Shown: positions 24,044 to 33,264, counted from the stretch's first letter. The stretch: 64,000 bases of DNA from DATBLE01 sp963775695 (GCA_963775695.1 CAVZJU010000002.1:1-64000); one strand, 5' to 3'. Translations and numbers: made by a program. Notes: generated by a model from the letters alone, not told the origin.

Positions 24044-25146
24044 AGACTCGCGCCGCGGTCCTCGAGGAGTTCGGTCGGCCGCTCGCCGTCCAGGAGGTCG
24101 ATCTCGCCGAGCCCAAGGCGGGGGAGGCGCTCGTCCGGCTGGCCGCGTGCGGCGTCTGCCACACCGACCTGTACACGGCGTCGGGCGCTGACCCCACGGG
24201 CTACGCGCCGTGCGTGCTCGGTCACGAGGGCGCCGGTGTGGTCGAGGCCGTCGGCCAGGACGTCCGCTTCGTCCGGCCGGGCGATCACGTCGTCACGCTG
24301 TTCGCGCCGGAGTGCGGCGAATGCGTCCACTGCCGGAGCCCGAGAACCAATCGCTGCGTCGCGATCCGCGACCGGCAGGGCCTCGGCTTTCTCCCCGACG
24401 GTACGACGCGCTTCTCCCGCGACGGCGAGCCACTGCGGCACTTCATGGGCACGTCCACCTTCGCGGAGTACACCGTGATGCCCGAGATCGCGCTCGCGAA
24501 GGTGAGCCCGGAGGCGCCGCTCGAAGGGTGCGCCCCGTTTGCCTGCGGCCTGTCCACCGGGATCGGCGCCGCCTTGAACACGGCGCAGGTCGTGCCGGGC
24601 TCGACCGTGGCGGTCTTCGGCTGCGGCCTCGTCGGTCTCGGCGCCGTGATCGGTGCCCGGCTCGCAGGCGCCGAACGGATCATCGCGCTCGACCTCTCCG
24701 GCGAGCGCCTGGAGCAGGCGCGCCGCCACGGTGCCACCGACACGCGCCTCGCGGACGAGGACACGGTCGAGTGGATCCGCTCCGAGACGGACGGGTTCGG
24801 CGCCGACTACACCTTCGAGGCGACCGGCAACGTCGCCGTCATGCGCCAGGCGGTCGAGGCGGCGCGGGAGGCCTGGGGGCTCGCGACCATGTGCGGCGTC
24901 GCCGGCAAGGGCGAGGTGCTCGAGGTCGTCCCGCGCTTCCTGATCACGGGCAGGCGCGTGGCCGGATCGTCGTTCGGCGGGGTCAAGGGCCGCACCCAGG
25001 TGCCGCAGTTCGTCGAGCGCTGGCTGGCCGGAGAGATCGACGTCGACTCGCTGATCTCGCACCGGATCAAGCTCGACGAGGTCAACCGTGGTTTCGAGCT
25101 GATGGAGGCCCAGGACGGCGTCCGCAGCGTGATCACGTTCGCCTGA
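24040..25146 (+). CDS. Class III-type alcohol dehydrogenase (thiol-formaldehyde dehydrogenase-like)
   Basis: The 368-aa zinc-dependent MDR enzyme has catalytic zinc ligands in CGVCHTDLY and LGHEGAGVV, and the four-cysteine structural zinc loop PECGECVHCRSPRTNRC. The NAD site is FGCGLVGLGAV. CGLSTGIGAALNTAQVVPGS and GSSFGGVKGRTQVP are hallmarks of class III / S-(hydroxymethyl)thiol dehydrogenases, which detoxify formaldehyde with glutathione or mycothiol. The thiol is not known here. It is the last gene of its operon. Confidence 0.9.
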   Translation: MKTRAAVLEEFGRPLAVQEVDLAEPKAGEALVRLAACGVCHTDLYTASGADPTGYAPCVLGHEGAGVVEAVGQDVRFVRPGDHVVTLFAPECGECVHCRSPRTNRCVAIRDRQGLGFLPDGTTRFSRDGEPLRHFMGTSTFAEYTVMPEIALAKVSPEAPLEGCAPFACGLSTGIGAALNTAQVVPGSTVAVFGCGLVGLGAVIGARLAGAERIIALDLSGERLEQARRHGATDTRLADEDTVEWIRSETDGFGADYTFEATGNVAVMRQAVEAAREAWGLATMCGVAGKGEVLEVVPRFLITGRRVAGSSFGGVKGRTQVPQFVERWLAGEIDVDSLISHRIKLDEVNRGFELMEAQDGVRSVITFA

Positions 25147-25245
25147 AAACGCGTTTTATCCCCGAAAAACCGTCTGCCCCCCTTGCGCCGACTGATGCCG
25201 GCGTCATACTCGCGCCAGAACCGTCAACACGACAGGGAGGTGAAG

Positions 25246-25641
25246 GTGGCTTCGCCAAGGGCCTGGAGCGGCTGGATCGGCTTCGCCGGCCTGATGATGA
25301 TGATCATCGGTGCGATCGACTTCTTCGAGGGGCTGATCGCGGTCATCAGGAAGGAGTACTACGCGTTCACGCCGCAGGGCTTGATCGTCTTCAACGTGAC
25401 CACCTGGGGCTGGCTCGCGATGATCTTCGGCATCGTGCTGTTCCTCGTCGGCGTCGGCCTCACCGGCGGCGCCGGCTGGGCGAGATGGGTGGGGATCATC
25501 CTGATCGCGGTCAACCTGCTCGGGCAGCTCGGCTGGCTCGGGAACAGCGCGACTCCGGTCTGGACGCTGACGGTGATCGCACTGCAGATCATCGTGCTGT
25601 ACGCGCTGACAGCGAGGTGGCAGGACGCCGGCGCGGTCTAG
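25246..25641 (+). CDS. DUF7144-like four-helix membrane protein
   Basis: The 131-aa protein has four helices: WIGFAGLMMMIIGAIDFFEGL, WGWLAMIFGIVLFLVGVGL, WVGIILIAVNLLGQLGW and WTLTVIALQIIVLYALTARW. The YAFTPQGLIVFN loop after helix one is typical of this actinobacterial family. The start at GTG 25246 is chosen because GGGAGG (25235-25240) lies just upstream. The function is unknown. A perfect-stem terminator follows. Confidence 0.8.
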   Translation: MASPRAWSGWIGFAGLMMMIIGAIDFFEGLIAVIRKEYYAFTPQGLIVFNVTTWGWLAMIFGIVLFLVGVGLTGGAGWARWVGIILIAVNLLGQLGWLGNSATPVWTLTVIALQIIVLYALTARWQDAGAV

Positions 25642-25664
25642 GGCCGCCGCCAGGCGCTGATCGG

Positions 25665-25694
25665 CCACGGGGGACATCGCGGTGTCCCCCGTGG
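25665..25694 (+). terminator. Hairpin terminator
   Basis: CCACGGGGGACA (25665-25676) pairs perfectly with TGTCCCCCGTGG (25683-25694) around a 6-nt loop, 23 nt after the membrane-protein stop. There is no U-tract, but the 12-bp GC-rich stem separates this gene from the CsoR operator. Confidence 0.6.
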
Positions 25695-25708
25695 CGGGCG
25701 CGATCCCA

Positions 25709-25725
25709 ATACCCCGAGGGGGTAT
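25709..25725. promoter_or_regulatory. CsoR-type operator
   Basis: ATACCCC-GAG-GGGGTAT is a perfect 7-bp dyad with a 3-nt spacer, the classic C-tract/G-tract operator of CsoR/RcnR (DUF156) repressors. It ends 10 nt before the csoR ATG, positioned to repress csoR and the downstream permease. Confidence 0.8.
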
Positions 25726-25735
25726 GATCTGCCGG

Positions 25736-25900
25736 ATGGCGAGCGGCTACGTCGCCGGAAAGTACGACCTCGTCAAGCGGCTCCACCGCATCGAGGGCCA
25801 GGTCCGCGGGATCGAGCGGATGGTCCTCGAAGAGCGCTACGCCCGCGTCAAGAGCGACGAGCTGCTCGCCGCCGTCCGCCGGTTCGCACGCACGCGGTGA
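25736..25900 (+). pseudogene. csoR: CsoR/DUF156 metal-sensing repressor with internal deletion
   Basis: The 54-aa product begins as a textbook DUF156 repressor (KRLHRIEGQVRGIERMV) and ends like one (KSDELLAAVRRFARTR). The middle of about 35-40 residues is missing after EERY. The lost part normally carries the copper ligands Cys (CIDVLTQ region), His and Cys. The deletion is in frame. The residue cannot sense metal as CsoR does and may not fold as the four-helix tetramer. The operator upstream is perfect. Confidence 0.75.
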
Positions 25901-27084
25901 TGCTCGCCGTCGACGTCGGGGCGGAGCTCGCCGACGCGCTCTCCTTCGCGTTCGGGATGTTCTGGGAGATCCTCTGGGCGCTGATCCTCGGGTTCGCGCT
26001 CTCGGCGGTCGTCCAGGCGGTCGTCTCCAAGCACGAGCTCCGTCGGCTCCTCCCGGACGATTCGCCGCGCACGCTCGCGGTCGCGACCGGCCTCGGCGCC
26101 GCGTCGTCGTCGTGCTCGTACGCCGCCGTCGCCCTTGCGCGGTCGCTGTTCCGCCGCGGCGCCGACTTCACGGCGTCGATCGCCTTCGAGATCGCCTCGA
26201 CCAACCTCGTCTTCGAGTTGGGGATCGTGCTCGCGCTGCTGCTCGGCTGGGAGTTCGTCCTCGGCGAGTTCGTCGGCGGCCCGCTGATGATCGTCCTGGT
26301 CGCCGTCGCCTTCCGTCTCTTCCTCCAGCGGCGCCTGGTGGACGAGGCACGCGAACAGGCGAACCGCGGCCTGGTCGGATCGATGGAGGGCCACGCCGAG
26401 ATGGACATGTCGGCGGGCGGCAGCGGCTCGTGGTGGCAGCGCCTGCGGACGCCACGGGGCTTCACCGCGACCGCGGACTACTTCGTCATGGACTGGGCCG
26501 CGATCTGGCGCGACGTCGCCGTCGGCCTGCTCGTCGCCGGCGCGCTGGCCGCATGGGTACCCGAGTCGTGGTGGCAGTCGCTCTTCCTGGTCGAGCACCC
26601 GACCGCGGCGAAGGTGTGGGGGCCGGTGATCGGGCCGCTGGTCGCCGTGATCAGCTTCGTCTGCTCGGTGGGCAACGTCCCGCTCGCCGCGGTGCTCTGG
26701 AACGGCGGGATCAGCTTCGGCGGCGTGATCGCCTTCATCTTCGGCGACCTGATCATCGCGCCGATCCTGAACATCTACCGCAAGTACTACGGCCTCCGAA
26801 TGGCCGCGCTGCTGGCCACGGTGTTGTACGTGACGATGGTCGCGGCGGGGCTGGGGGTGGAGTTCCTCTTCCAGGCGGCCGGCATCGTCCCGACCGAGCG
26901 CAACGCGAAGGTCGAGATGGCCACCGTCAGCTGGAACTACACGACGTACCTGAACATCGTCTTCCTGAGCCTGGCTGCAGTGCTGGTCTGGCGTTACTTC
27001 CGGCGCGGGGGCGGGATCCGGATGCTGCGGATGATGAACGCACCCGCCGGCGACGGGCACGGCCACCATCATCACGGTGCCTAG
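25897..27084 (+). CDS. Predicted permease (DUF318/SO_0444-type) with His-rich tail
   Basis: The 395-aa membrane protein has about nine helices in two halves. Half one includes GLGAASSSCSYAAVALARSLF and FEIASTNLVFELG; half two includes ISFVCSVGNVPLAAVLWNGG and FIFGDLIIAPILNIY. These are hallmarks of the permease family linked to copper/zinc or arsenical efflux. A loop with MEGHAEMDM and the C-terminal GHGHHHHGA could bind metal. The start (GTG 25897 or ATG 25900) overlaps the csoR stop, so it belongs to the CsoR-controlled operon. It converges on the repeat protein with a CTAG stop overlap. Confidence 0.85.
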   Translation: MMLAVDVGAELADALSFAFGMFWEILWALILGFALSAVVQAVVSKHELRRLLPDDSPRTLAVATGLGAASSSCSYAAVALARSLFRRGADFTASIAFEIASTNLVFELGIVLALLLGWEFVLGEFVGGPLMIVLVAVAFRLFLQRRLVDEAREQANRGLVGSMEGHAEMDMSAGGSGSWWQRLRTPRGFTATADYFVMDWAAIWRDVAVGLLVAGALAAWVPESWWQSLFLVEHPTAAKVWGPVIGPLVAVISFVCSVGNVPLAAVLWNGGISFGGVIAFIFGDLIIAPILNIYRKYYGLRMAALLATVLYVTMVAAGLGVEFLFQAAGIVPTERNAKVEMATVSWNYTTYLNIVFLSLAAVLVWRYFRRGGGIRMLRMMNAPAGDGHGHHHHGA

Positions 27085-29816
27085 CGGACGAGCGAGACGA
27101 GCCAGCTCAGGGTGCGTGTGCGCCCGTAACCGTCGACGCCGGCCAGGCGGATCGTGTAGTTCCCCGAACCGAGCAGGAACGGGCCGAGGGCGACCCGGCC
27201 CGCGCGGCCGAGGAAGTGCTGGTTGACGAGCAGCCTCGCTCCGCGGTAGGTGCGGAGCCGCCCGTTGTAGATCTGGTTCGCGCGGGCGTGCAGCGTGACC
27301 GACCAGGCGTCGCCCGCCCGGGTCACCGTCGGCGGCTCGCGCGTGAGCGTGAACGTCGGAGGCGGCGCGGCAGGCCCGCAGCGCCCCAGACAGGCCGGCG
27401 TCCGCAGGAGACCGCCGGCGAGCCGTGTCTCGAACACGTAGAGGCCCGACCGGAGAACCGGGAACGGCCCGATGCGGACGCGGCCGGCGGCCACTCTGGC
27501 GGCGACCGACGTGACCGCGCGGCCGGCCCTGATGCCGCGGACCCGGGCGGCCCCGCCCTTGGTGGTCACGAAGCGAAGCGTGACCCGGTAGCCCGTGCTC
27601 GTCTTCACGACGATCGGGCGCCCGAGGGAGCGGAGCGTCGCCGTCTTCACCGGGCTGTTGCTGAACGTCGCCGTCGCCGACTGCGCGGTCGCCAGCTTCA
27701 CCGCGCAGGTCGTCTTCTTCCCGGTGCACGCGCCGCTCCAGCCAAGGAACGACTGCCCCGCTGCGGGTCTCGCCGTCAGCGCCGTGGAGGCGCCGGCCTT
27801 GAAGTGCTGCACGCACGTCTTCGTCCCGCCGGTGCTGGCGCAGGCACCGGCCGAGGTCGACACCGAGCCGCGGCCGAGCACGTGAACCGTCAGCGTTCCG
27901 GGCGTCCCGGCCGCTGCGAACGTCGCCGACACGCTCTTCGCCGAGGTCATGCTGACGGCGCAGGTCGCGGCCGTCCCCGTGCACGATCCGCCCCAGCCAC
28001 GGAAGGACGCTCCCGAGGCGGGCGACTGGCTCAGGACAGCGGTGGTGCCCGGCGTGAAGGTGGCGGTGCACGTGGTCGCGCCGTTGCCGCAGTTGATCCC
28101 GTTGCCCGTGACGCGCCCGGGCCCGGTGGCCGAGACCGTCAGCGCGAACGTGCTGGTACCTCCGGAGAACGCCGCGGTGACGGTCTTCGAGGCGTTGAAC
28201 GTGACCGTGCACGTCGGCACCGTGCCGGTGCAGGTGCCCCCGCCCCAGCCGGCGAACGTTGCTCCGCTGGAAGGTGTCGCCGTCAGGGTCACGGCGGAGT
28301 TCGCCACGTGTCCGGCGCTCGTACAGGCGGTCGCCCCGGAGCCGCAGCTGATCCCGCCACCGGTGACCGTCCCGTTCCCGGTCACCGAGACGGACAGGGT
28401 GAAGCCTGTCCCCGTCGCACCGCTGAACGTTGCGGTGACGTTCCGCGACTGGGTCATCGACACGGTGCAGGTGGTGGCGGTGCCGCCGCAAGCGCCGGTC
28501 CAGCCGGTGAAGGTGGCACCGAGCGCGGGGGAGGCGACCAGGGAGACGGTCGCGCCGGCCGCGAAGTTCGCCGAGCAGATGCCGGCACCGCCGCCGCAGT
28601 TGATCGCGCCGCTCCCGCCGGTGACGGCGCCGTTGCCGCTGATCGAGACCGCGAGCACGTTCGCCTGCGTGAAGGTCGCAGTCACGGTCGTGGCTGCGGT
28701 CATCGTGACGGTGCACGTCAGGCTCGTGCCGGTGCAGCCGCCGGTCCAGCCGGTGAAGACGAAGCCATCACTCGGCGACGCAGTCAGGGTCACGGACGAG
28801 TTGAGCGCCTGGTTGCTGACGCAGGTGCTCGGGCAGTTGATGGCGCCCCCCGAGACATGGCCACTTCCGGCGACGCTGACGGATAGCTGCGCCGTGTCGG
28901 TGGAGTCGATCCACGTTGCGCTGACGCTCCTATCGCCCGACATCTCGGTCGTGCACGAGCTGCTCGTTCCGGAGCATGCTCCACCCCAGCCGCTGAAGAC
29001 GGCGCCCGGGTCAGGTGTCTCGACCACGGTGAGCACGGAGCCGTCCGGGACGCTCCAAGAGCAGGTGGAGCCGGCGCTGCCGCAGTCGATCCGGATGTTG
29101 CCGCCGGTCACGGTTCCGCTGCCTGTAACCGTCGCGGAGAGCGTCCGCCCGTTCGTCGGCGGGCCGGCGAACGTCGCGGTGATCAGGTGGTCGTTTCCGT
29201 CGGAGATGTCGCAGGTTGGTGAGCCGTCCAGGTCGCAATCGCCCTCGACGCCGTCGGTCAGGTCCCAGTCGTTCCAGTGGTCGAAGCTCCAGCCATTAGC
29301 GGTTTCGTCCGCGGTGAGTATCGCTCCCCCGCCGAGGTTGAGCGCGCACGTCTTCTTGCCGTCTCCGCACTTGATCCCCTTTGGGCTCGTGACCTGCCCC
29401 TTGCCGACCACGCTGACCGCGCTCACCCCCGTGGCTGCCGGTGGCGGGGGCGGCGGCGTGAGGACGAAGGTCGCTGTGATGTTGTGCGTGCTGTCGGCAG
29501 CGCCGGGCTGGATCTGACAGCTGCTGGCGGAAACGGTCTCGCCCGCCGCTGCGCAGGTCCACTGGTCGAAGTCCCAGCCACTGGCCGGGGTGGCGGTCAG
29601 GACGATGCTCGAAGTGCTCATGGACGGGAACGAGCACGTGGGCGGGCACGAGATGCCGGGCGGAGTGCTCGTGACCGTCCCGCTGCCGGCAACGGTCACG
29701 TTGATGGTGGTCGTCGCCGCGGAGCGGCCCGCCGCGCTGCCGGCTCCAAGCAGGAGCGCCGCCACGACTGCGACTGGTACGACCCCACGTCTCATCACTT
29801 CACCCCGTCTCCCCAC
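27081..29816 (-). CDS. Large secreted protein with InlB-type beta-repeats and a C-terminal domain
   Basis: The protein has up to 911 aa; ATG 29795, just before the signal peptide (RRGVVPVAVVAALLLGAG), is an alternative start. Eight repeats of about 75 residues follow, each with G-x-G-x-V-T, a Cys pair, then G-x-x-F-x-G-W-x-G-x-C and a closing C-x-V-x-M. The pattern is that of divergent InlB B-repeat/bacterial-repeat domains, with four cysteines per repeat. The last about 200 residues form an uncharacterised domain shared with the neighbour at 29861, including ACLGRCG and DGYGRTRTLSW. It is probably a disulfide-stabilised surface or adhesive protein. Confidence 0.82.
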   Translation of the reverse strand: MGRRGEVMRRGVVPVAVVAALLLGAGSAAGRSAATTTINVTVAGSGTVTSTPPGISCPPTCSFPSMSTSSIVLTATPASGWDFDQWTCAAAGETVSASSCQIQPGAADSTHNITATFVLTPPPPPPAATGVSAVSVVGKGQVTSPKGIKCGDGKKTCALNLGGGAILTADETANGWSFDHWNDWDLTDGVEGDCDLDGSPTCDISDGNDHLITATFAGPPTNGRTLSATVTGSGTVTGGNIRIDCGSAGSTCSWSVPDGSVLTVVETPDPGAVFSGWGGACSGTSSSCTTEMSGDRSVSATWIDSTDTAQLSVSVAGSGHVSGGAINCPSTCVSNQALNSSVTLTASPSDGFVFTGWTGGCTGTSLTCTVTMTAATTVTATFTQANVLAVSISGNGAVTGGSGAINCGGGAGICSANFAAGATVSLVASPALGATFTGWTGACGGTATTCTVSMTQSRNVTATFSGATGTGFTLSVSVTGNGTVTGGGISCGSGATACTSAGHVANSAVTLTATPSSGATFAGWGGGTCTGTVPTCTVTFNASKTVTAAFSGGTSTFALTVSATGPGRVTGNGINCGNGATTCTATFTPGTTAVLSQSPASGASFRGWGGSCTGTAATCAVSMTSAKSVSATFAAAGTPGTLTVHVLGRGSVSTSAGACASTGGTKTCVQHFKAGASTALTARPAAGQSFLGWSGACTGKKTTCAVKLATAQSATATFSNSPVKTATLRSLGRPIVVKTSTGYRVTLRFVTTKGGAARVRGIRAGRAVTSVAARVAAGRVRIGPFPVLRSGLYVFETRLAGGLLRTPACLGRCGPAAPPPTFTLTREPPTVTRAGDAWSVTLHARANQIYNGRLRTYRGARLLVNQHFLGRAGRVALGPFLLGSGNYTIRLAGVDGYGRTRTLSWLVSLVR

Positions 29817-29860
29817 GAGTGGGGCAGCTTAGACACGATTCCGAGCATTCGCTAGACGTC

Positions 29861-31801
29861 TCATGGCAGCAAGGCGTACCAGGTCAGGGTCCGAACGCGT
29901 CCATAGGCGTCGGTTGCCACGAGCCTGATCCGGTAGCTCCCCGGGGAGAGCAGGAGAGTCCCCGGAGTGGTCGCTCCGACCCGGATCGGGTAGCGCAGCT
30001 CGCGGGCGACCACCCTGCCGCGCACGACCCGCGCGACGACGCCGGCCGGCTGCGACGACCGGAAGTGGAGGGTGACCGACCAGAGGGTGCCCGCGTCGTC
30101 GACCGTGGGGAGCCCGCGCGTGAGCGTGAAGGGGCTCGACGTTGCGCGCTCGCCGCAGCGCCCGAGGCAGGCCGCCCAGCGCAGCGTGCGGCTCCCGAGC
30201 CGAAGGTCGAACGTGTAGAAGCCCGGCTTCGCGACGGGGAAGGGGCCGACCGTCGCGGCCCCGGCGGCGGCCGTGAAGGCCAGTGCCGTCTCGACCCGGC
30301 CGGCACGGAGCGCGCGCACGCGGGCACGGCCGCGCTCGCCCGTCCGGAACCGGAGCGTGACCTGGAAGCCCGCCGCCGTTCGCGACACGCGGGGCGGCCC
30401 GACGCTGCGGAGCGCCGCCGAGCCGGTCGCAGGCGTTCGCCCGGTGCCGCCGGTGAAGCTCGCAGTCACGCGCCGGGCCTCCGACATCTCGACGGTGCAG
30501 GTCGGGACCTTGCCGCTGCACGCTCCGCCCCAGCCCGCGAACGTGGCGCCGGGCGCGCGCGTTGCGGTCAGCCCGACCGTCGATCCCTGCCGCGCCTTCG
30601 CCGTGCACACCTGCTTGCCGTTGCCGCAGGTGATCCCGCCTCCGGTGACCGTCCCGTGCCCGGTGACCGCGACGCTGAGCGCGACCTCGGCGCTCGAGCC
30701 GCCCGAGAAGGTGGCACTCACGCTCCTGGCGGCGCTCATCGTCAGCGAGCAGGTGCGCGACGAGCCGCTGCACGCGCCCCCCCAGCTCTGGAAGGTCTGG
30801 CCGTTGGTCGGCTGCGCGGTCAGCGTCACATTCGTCCCGGCGGACAGCGTGGTCGAGCAGCTCGTCCCGCCGGCGCCGCAGGTCAGGCCGCCGCCGGTCA
30901 CCGTGCCGCTCCCGGTGACCGAGACGCTGAGGGGGAAGGTGGTGGGGCCGACCGTGCCCCCCGAGAAGTTCGCGGTCACGCTCTTGTCGCCGCTCATCGT
31001 CACAGTGCAGGTCGCTCCGCTGGAGCTGGTGCAGCCGCTCCAACTCGTGAACGAGCCGCCCGAGCCCGGTGTGGCCGTCAGCGTGACGTCCTGGCCGGAG
31101 GCCTCGTCGGCGCTGCAACCGCCGGACGAGCCACTCGTGCAGGCGATTCCGCCGCCGGTCACCGTGCCGTTTCCATTCACCGAGACGGCCAGCCGCGGTT
31201 TCCGGAAGGTCCCGGTGGCGGTCTTGTCGCCATCCATCTGCAGCGTGCAGCTGCGGGAGGTGCCGCTGCACGCGCCGCTCCACCCGCCGAAGACGAAGCC
31301 GTCGTCGGGCGTCTCGACGACCGTCAGGGTCGAGCCGAGCGTGACGGCGGTGGTGCAGTCGTCGTCGCCCGTGTCGCAGTCGATGTCCTCGCCCGAGATG
31401 TTCCCTCCGTCGCCCTGGGCATCGCCGTTCGCGTGCACCGTCAACGTCTTCTCACCCGGATCCGGCGACTGGTCGAAGGTGGCGATCACCTCGTGGTCGT
31501 CGTCGGAAGGGTTGAAGTCGACGCTGCACGGGTCACTGCTGCAGCCCTTCCAATCGGAAAAGGTCCAGCCTGAGGCAGGAGCTGCGCTGAGGCTCGCGCT
31601 CCCGGCTCCGCTGTAGGAAATGCGGCAGGTCGTCGCACCGTTGCCGCAGTCGATCTGGTTCTTGTCGTCCTTCACGACGCCCCGGCCGATCACTTCGACG
31701 CGCACGGTCGTGGTCGTGGGCGCCTGACCGACCGCGCCCCCGACCCCGAGTGTGAGCGTCGCGAGCGCCACCAGGCTCCACGCTGCTGCTCTCGCCGCCA
31801 T
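29861..31801 (-). CDS. Secreted InlB-type repeat protein, paralogue of the downstream gene
   Basis: The 646-aa protein has a signal peptide (residues 1-26, VALATLTLGVGGAVGQA) and five cysteine-paired repeats, for example NGNGTVTGGGIACTS and FAGWGGACSGKVPTC. It ends in the same about 200-aa C-terminal domain as its neighbour: ALRSVGPP, AACLGRCGE, TDAYGRVRTLTW. It lies 44 nt upstream on the same strand, so the two arose by tandem duplication with repeat-number change (five against eight) and may be co-expressed. No sortase motif or transmembrane anchor is seen. Confidence 0.82.
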   Translation of the reverse strand: MAARAAAWSLVALATLTLGVGGAVGQAPTTTTVRVEVIGRGVVKDDKNQIDCGNGATTCRISYSGAGSASLSAAPASGWTFSDWKGCSSDPCSVDFNPSDDDHEVIATFDQSPDPGEKTLTVHANGDAQGDGGNISGEDIDCDTGDDDCTTAVTLGSTLTVVETPDDGFVFGGWSGACSGTSRSCTLQMDGDKTATGTFRKPRLAVSVNGNGTVTGGGIACTSGSSGGCSADEASGQDVTLTATPGSGGSFTSWSGCTSSSGATCTVTMSGDKSVTANFSGGTVGPTTFPLSVSVTGSGTVTGGGLTCGAGGTSCSTTLSAGTNVTLTAQPTNGQTFQSWGGACSGSSRTCSLTMSAARSVSATFSGGSSAEVALSVAVTGHGTVTGGGITCGNGKQVCTAKARQGSTVGLTATRAPGATFAGWGGACSGKVPTCTVEMSEARRVTASFTGGTGRTPATGSAALRSVGPPRVSRTAAGFQVTLRFRTGERGRARVRALRAGRVETALAFTAAAGAATVGPFPVAKPGFYTFDLRLGSRTLRWAACLGRCGERATSSPFTLTRGLPTVDDAGTLWSVTLHFRSSQPAGVVARVVRGRVVARELRYPIRVGATTPGTLLLSPGSYRIRLVATDAYGRVRTLTWYALLP

Positions 31802-31870
31802 CCCCGCGGTCCAGCTTAGCCTGGGTCGGCGCCAGGCGAGGGGACCTCCGCCGAGCGGAGGCCGCCCTCG

Positions 31871-32092
31871 CTAGCTCTTCCGCGCGGTTGCGCGTCCGCC
31901 CTTCCGGCCGGCCGCCTTCTTCTGGGCGGTCGTGCCGCCCTGCTTGGAGCTCGACCGCGAGGACGACTTGCCCCCTCGGCTGGACGCGCCCGGCGAGTTG
32001 GCGATCCGCGCGGCCCGCTCCTTCGACATCCCCTTGTCCTTCAGCGCCTCGTACTGCTTCTCGTTCTTGACGTTCGCCTTCGTGCCAGGCAT
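31871..32092 (-). CDS. Small basic protein, DUF7218-like
   Basis: The 73-aa protein has a conserved front half (ANVKNEKQYEALKDKGMSKERAARIAN) and a Ser/Gly/Lys/Arg-rich tail (GGKSSSRSSSK, AAGRKGGRATARKS). This short family is common in actinobacteria and resembles plasmid-stabilisation or stress-associated basic proteins. DNA or RNA binding is plausible from charge only. It is followed on the same strand by nothing before the repeat-protein genes. Confidence 0.7.
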   Translation of the reverse strand: MPGTKANVKNEKQYEALKDKGMSKERAARIANSPGASSRGGKSSSRSSSKQGGTTAQKKAAGRKGGRATARKS

Positions 32093-32105
32093 GACCGACG
32101 ACCTC

Positions 32106-32519
32106 CTATCTCGAAATCTGCTCGACCGTCTCGCCGACCCGGCGTTCGTCCGCGGCGCGGGCGACGTCTGCCTGGGCGACCACGCCGATCAGCGTCTCGC
32201 CCTCGACGACGGGCAGGCGGCGAACCTGGTTGCTCGCCATCAGGCCGAGCGCCTCGGCGATGTCCTGGTCCGGCCCGATCGTGACGACGTCCTTCGACGC
32301 GATCTCGGCGACTGTCGTCGCGCCGGGATCCTTGCCCTCGGCGACGACGCGAATCGCGATGTCGCGATCGGTCACCGTTCCGACGAGCTTCTGGTCCCGG
32401 ACGACCGGGATCATCCCCGCGTCGGCCTTCTTCATCAGCTTGGCCGCCTCGGCCGCGGTCTTGTCCGACTCGACCGTCTCCGGGCTCGGCGTCATCACTT
32501 CGCGGATGTTCTTGGCCAT
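32106..32519 (-). CDS. Two-CBS-domain protein
   Basis: The 137-aa protein consists of a CBS pair: VMTPSPETVESDKTAAEAAKLM, GMIPVVRDQKLVGTVTDRDIAIRVV, then VVTIGPDQDIAEALGLMASNQVRRLPVVEG and GVVAQADVARA. CBS pairs bind adenine nucleotides and act as energy or signal sensors. Stand-alone actinobacterial versions such as hypoxic response proteins are similar in size. The start at 32519 is set by family length. Confidence 0.88.
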   Translation of the reverse strand: MAKNIREVMTPSPETVESDKTAAEAAKLMKKADAGMIPVVRDQKLVGTVTDRDIAIRVVAEGKDPGATTVAEIASKDVVTIGPDQDIAEALGLMASNQVRRLPVVEGETLIGVVAQADVARAADERRVGETVEQISR

Positions 32520-32571
32520 CACGCCCCCTTTCGCGGTTCGGCCTTCCCGCCGACCGCGAGGCGGAAACGCT

Positions 32572-33264
32572 CTAGGCTGGATGGACGACCCAGAACGCGA
32601 CCACCGCGTACTGGAGCGCGACCGCGGCGACCACGAGCACGTGGAAGATCTCGTGGTAGCCGAAGACCGCCGGAAGCGGGTTGGGGCGGCGCAGCGCGTA
32701 GACCACCCCGCCGGCGGTGTAGAGCAGGCCTCCGGCAAGCACGAGCGACGAGCCGCTCCAGCCGACGCCGTCGATCAGCTGCGGGAAGACGACCACCGCC
32801 ACCCAGCCGAGCGCGATCGCAAGCGTTGCCGCCAGCCACTTCGGGGCGTCCACCCAGAGGAACTTGAACAGGATCGCCGCCAACGCGCCGCTCCAGACGA
32901 TCGCGAGGATGGTGATGCTCCAGGCGCCGTCCAGCACGAGCAAGGCGAAGGGCGTGTACGTGCCGGCGATCAACAGGAAGATGCCGGCGTGGTCGATGCG
33001 GCGCGACCAGCGGTAGCCGCGCTCCCGCCAGACGATGCGGTGGTGCAGCGCGCTCGCGCCGAACATGAGTGCGACGGCGGCGGCGAACACCGCCGCGGCC
33101 GCCTGGGCCCGCCCGCCCGGCGCGAACGAGACGAGCAGCGATCCGAGCGCCAGCGCGACGAAGAACGCGTAGAGATGGAAGACGCCGCGGAGCCTCGGCC
33201 GGCCGAGCGCGTGGCCACGCCCCTCGGCGGGGTGCTCAGCGGTGCCGGAAAACGATGCGTCCAC
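32572..33264 (-). CDS. Hemolysin III family (PAQR-like) membrane protein
   Basis: The 230-aa protein has seven helices. It carries the family residues FGASALHH, the conserved IDHAGIFLLIAGTYTPF segment and GYHEIFHVLVV, whose Ser/Asp/His residues resemble the zinc site of PAQR receptors. Bacterial members may be ceramidase-like hydrolases or membrane homeostasis factors. The GTG start lies inside the infA gene with 29 nt overlap, so it is probably expressed from the infA transcript. Confidence 0.85.
   Translation of the reverse strand: MDASFSGTAEHPAEGRGHALGRPRLRGVFHLYAFFVALALGSLLVSFAPGGRAQAAAAVFAAAVALMFGASALHHRIVWRERGYRWSRRIDHAGIFLLIAGTYTPFALLVLDGAWSITILAIVWSGALAAILFKFLWVDAPKWLAATLAIALGWVAVVVFPQLIDGVGWSGSSLVLAGGLLYTAGGVVYALRRPNPLPAVFGYHEIFHVLVVAAVALQYAVVAFWVVHPA

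Noticed and set aside
25837..28886. Very long open frames antisense to the permease and the repeat protein (minus 25837-28716, plus 26112-28886)
   Set aside because: They are out-of-frame shadows in GC-rich DNA: low-complexity Arg/Gly/Ala/Pro composition, no domains, and they cover two well-supported genes on both strands.
27949..31616. Long plus-strand open frames opposite the two repeat proteins (27949-29517 and 30273-31616)
   Set aside because: The repetitive Pro/Val-rich translation mirrors the codon periodicity of the sense repeats. The sense strand has signal peptides, cysteine repeats and proper ends.
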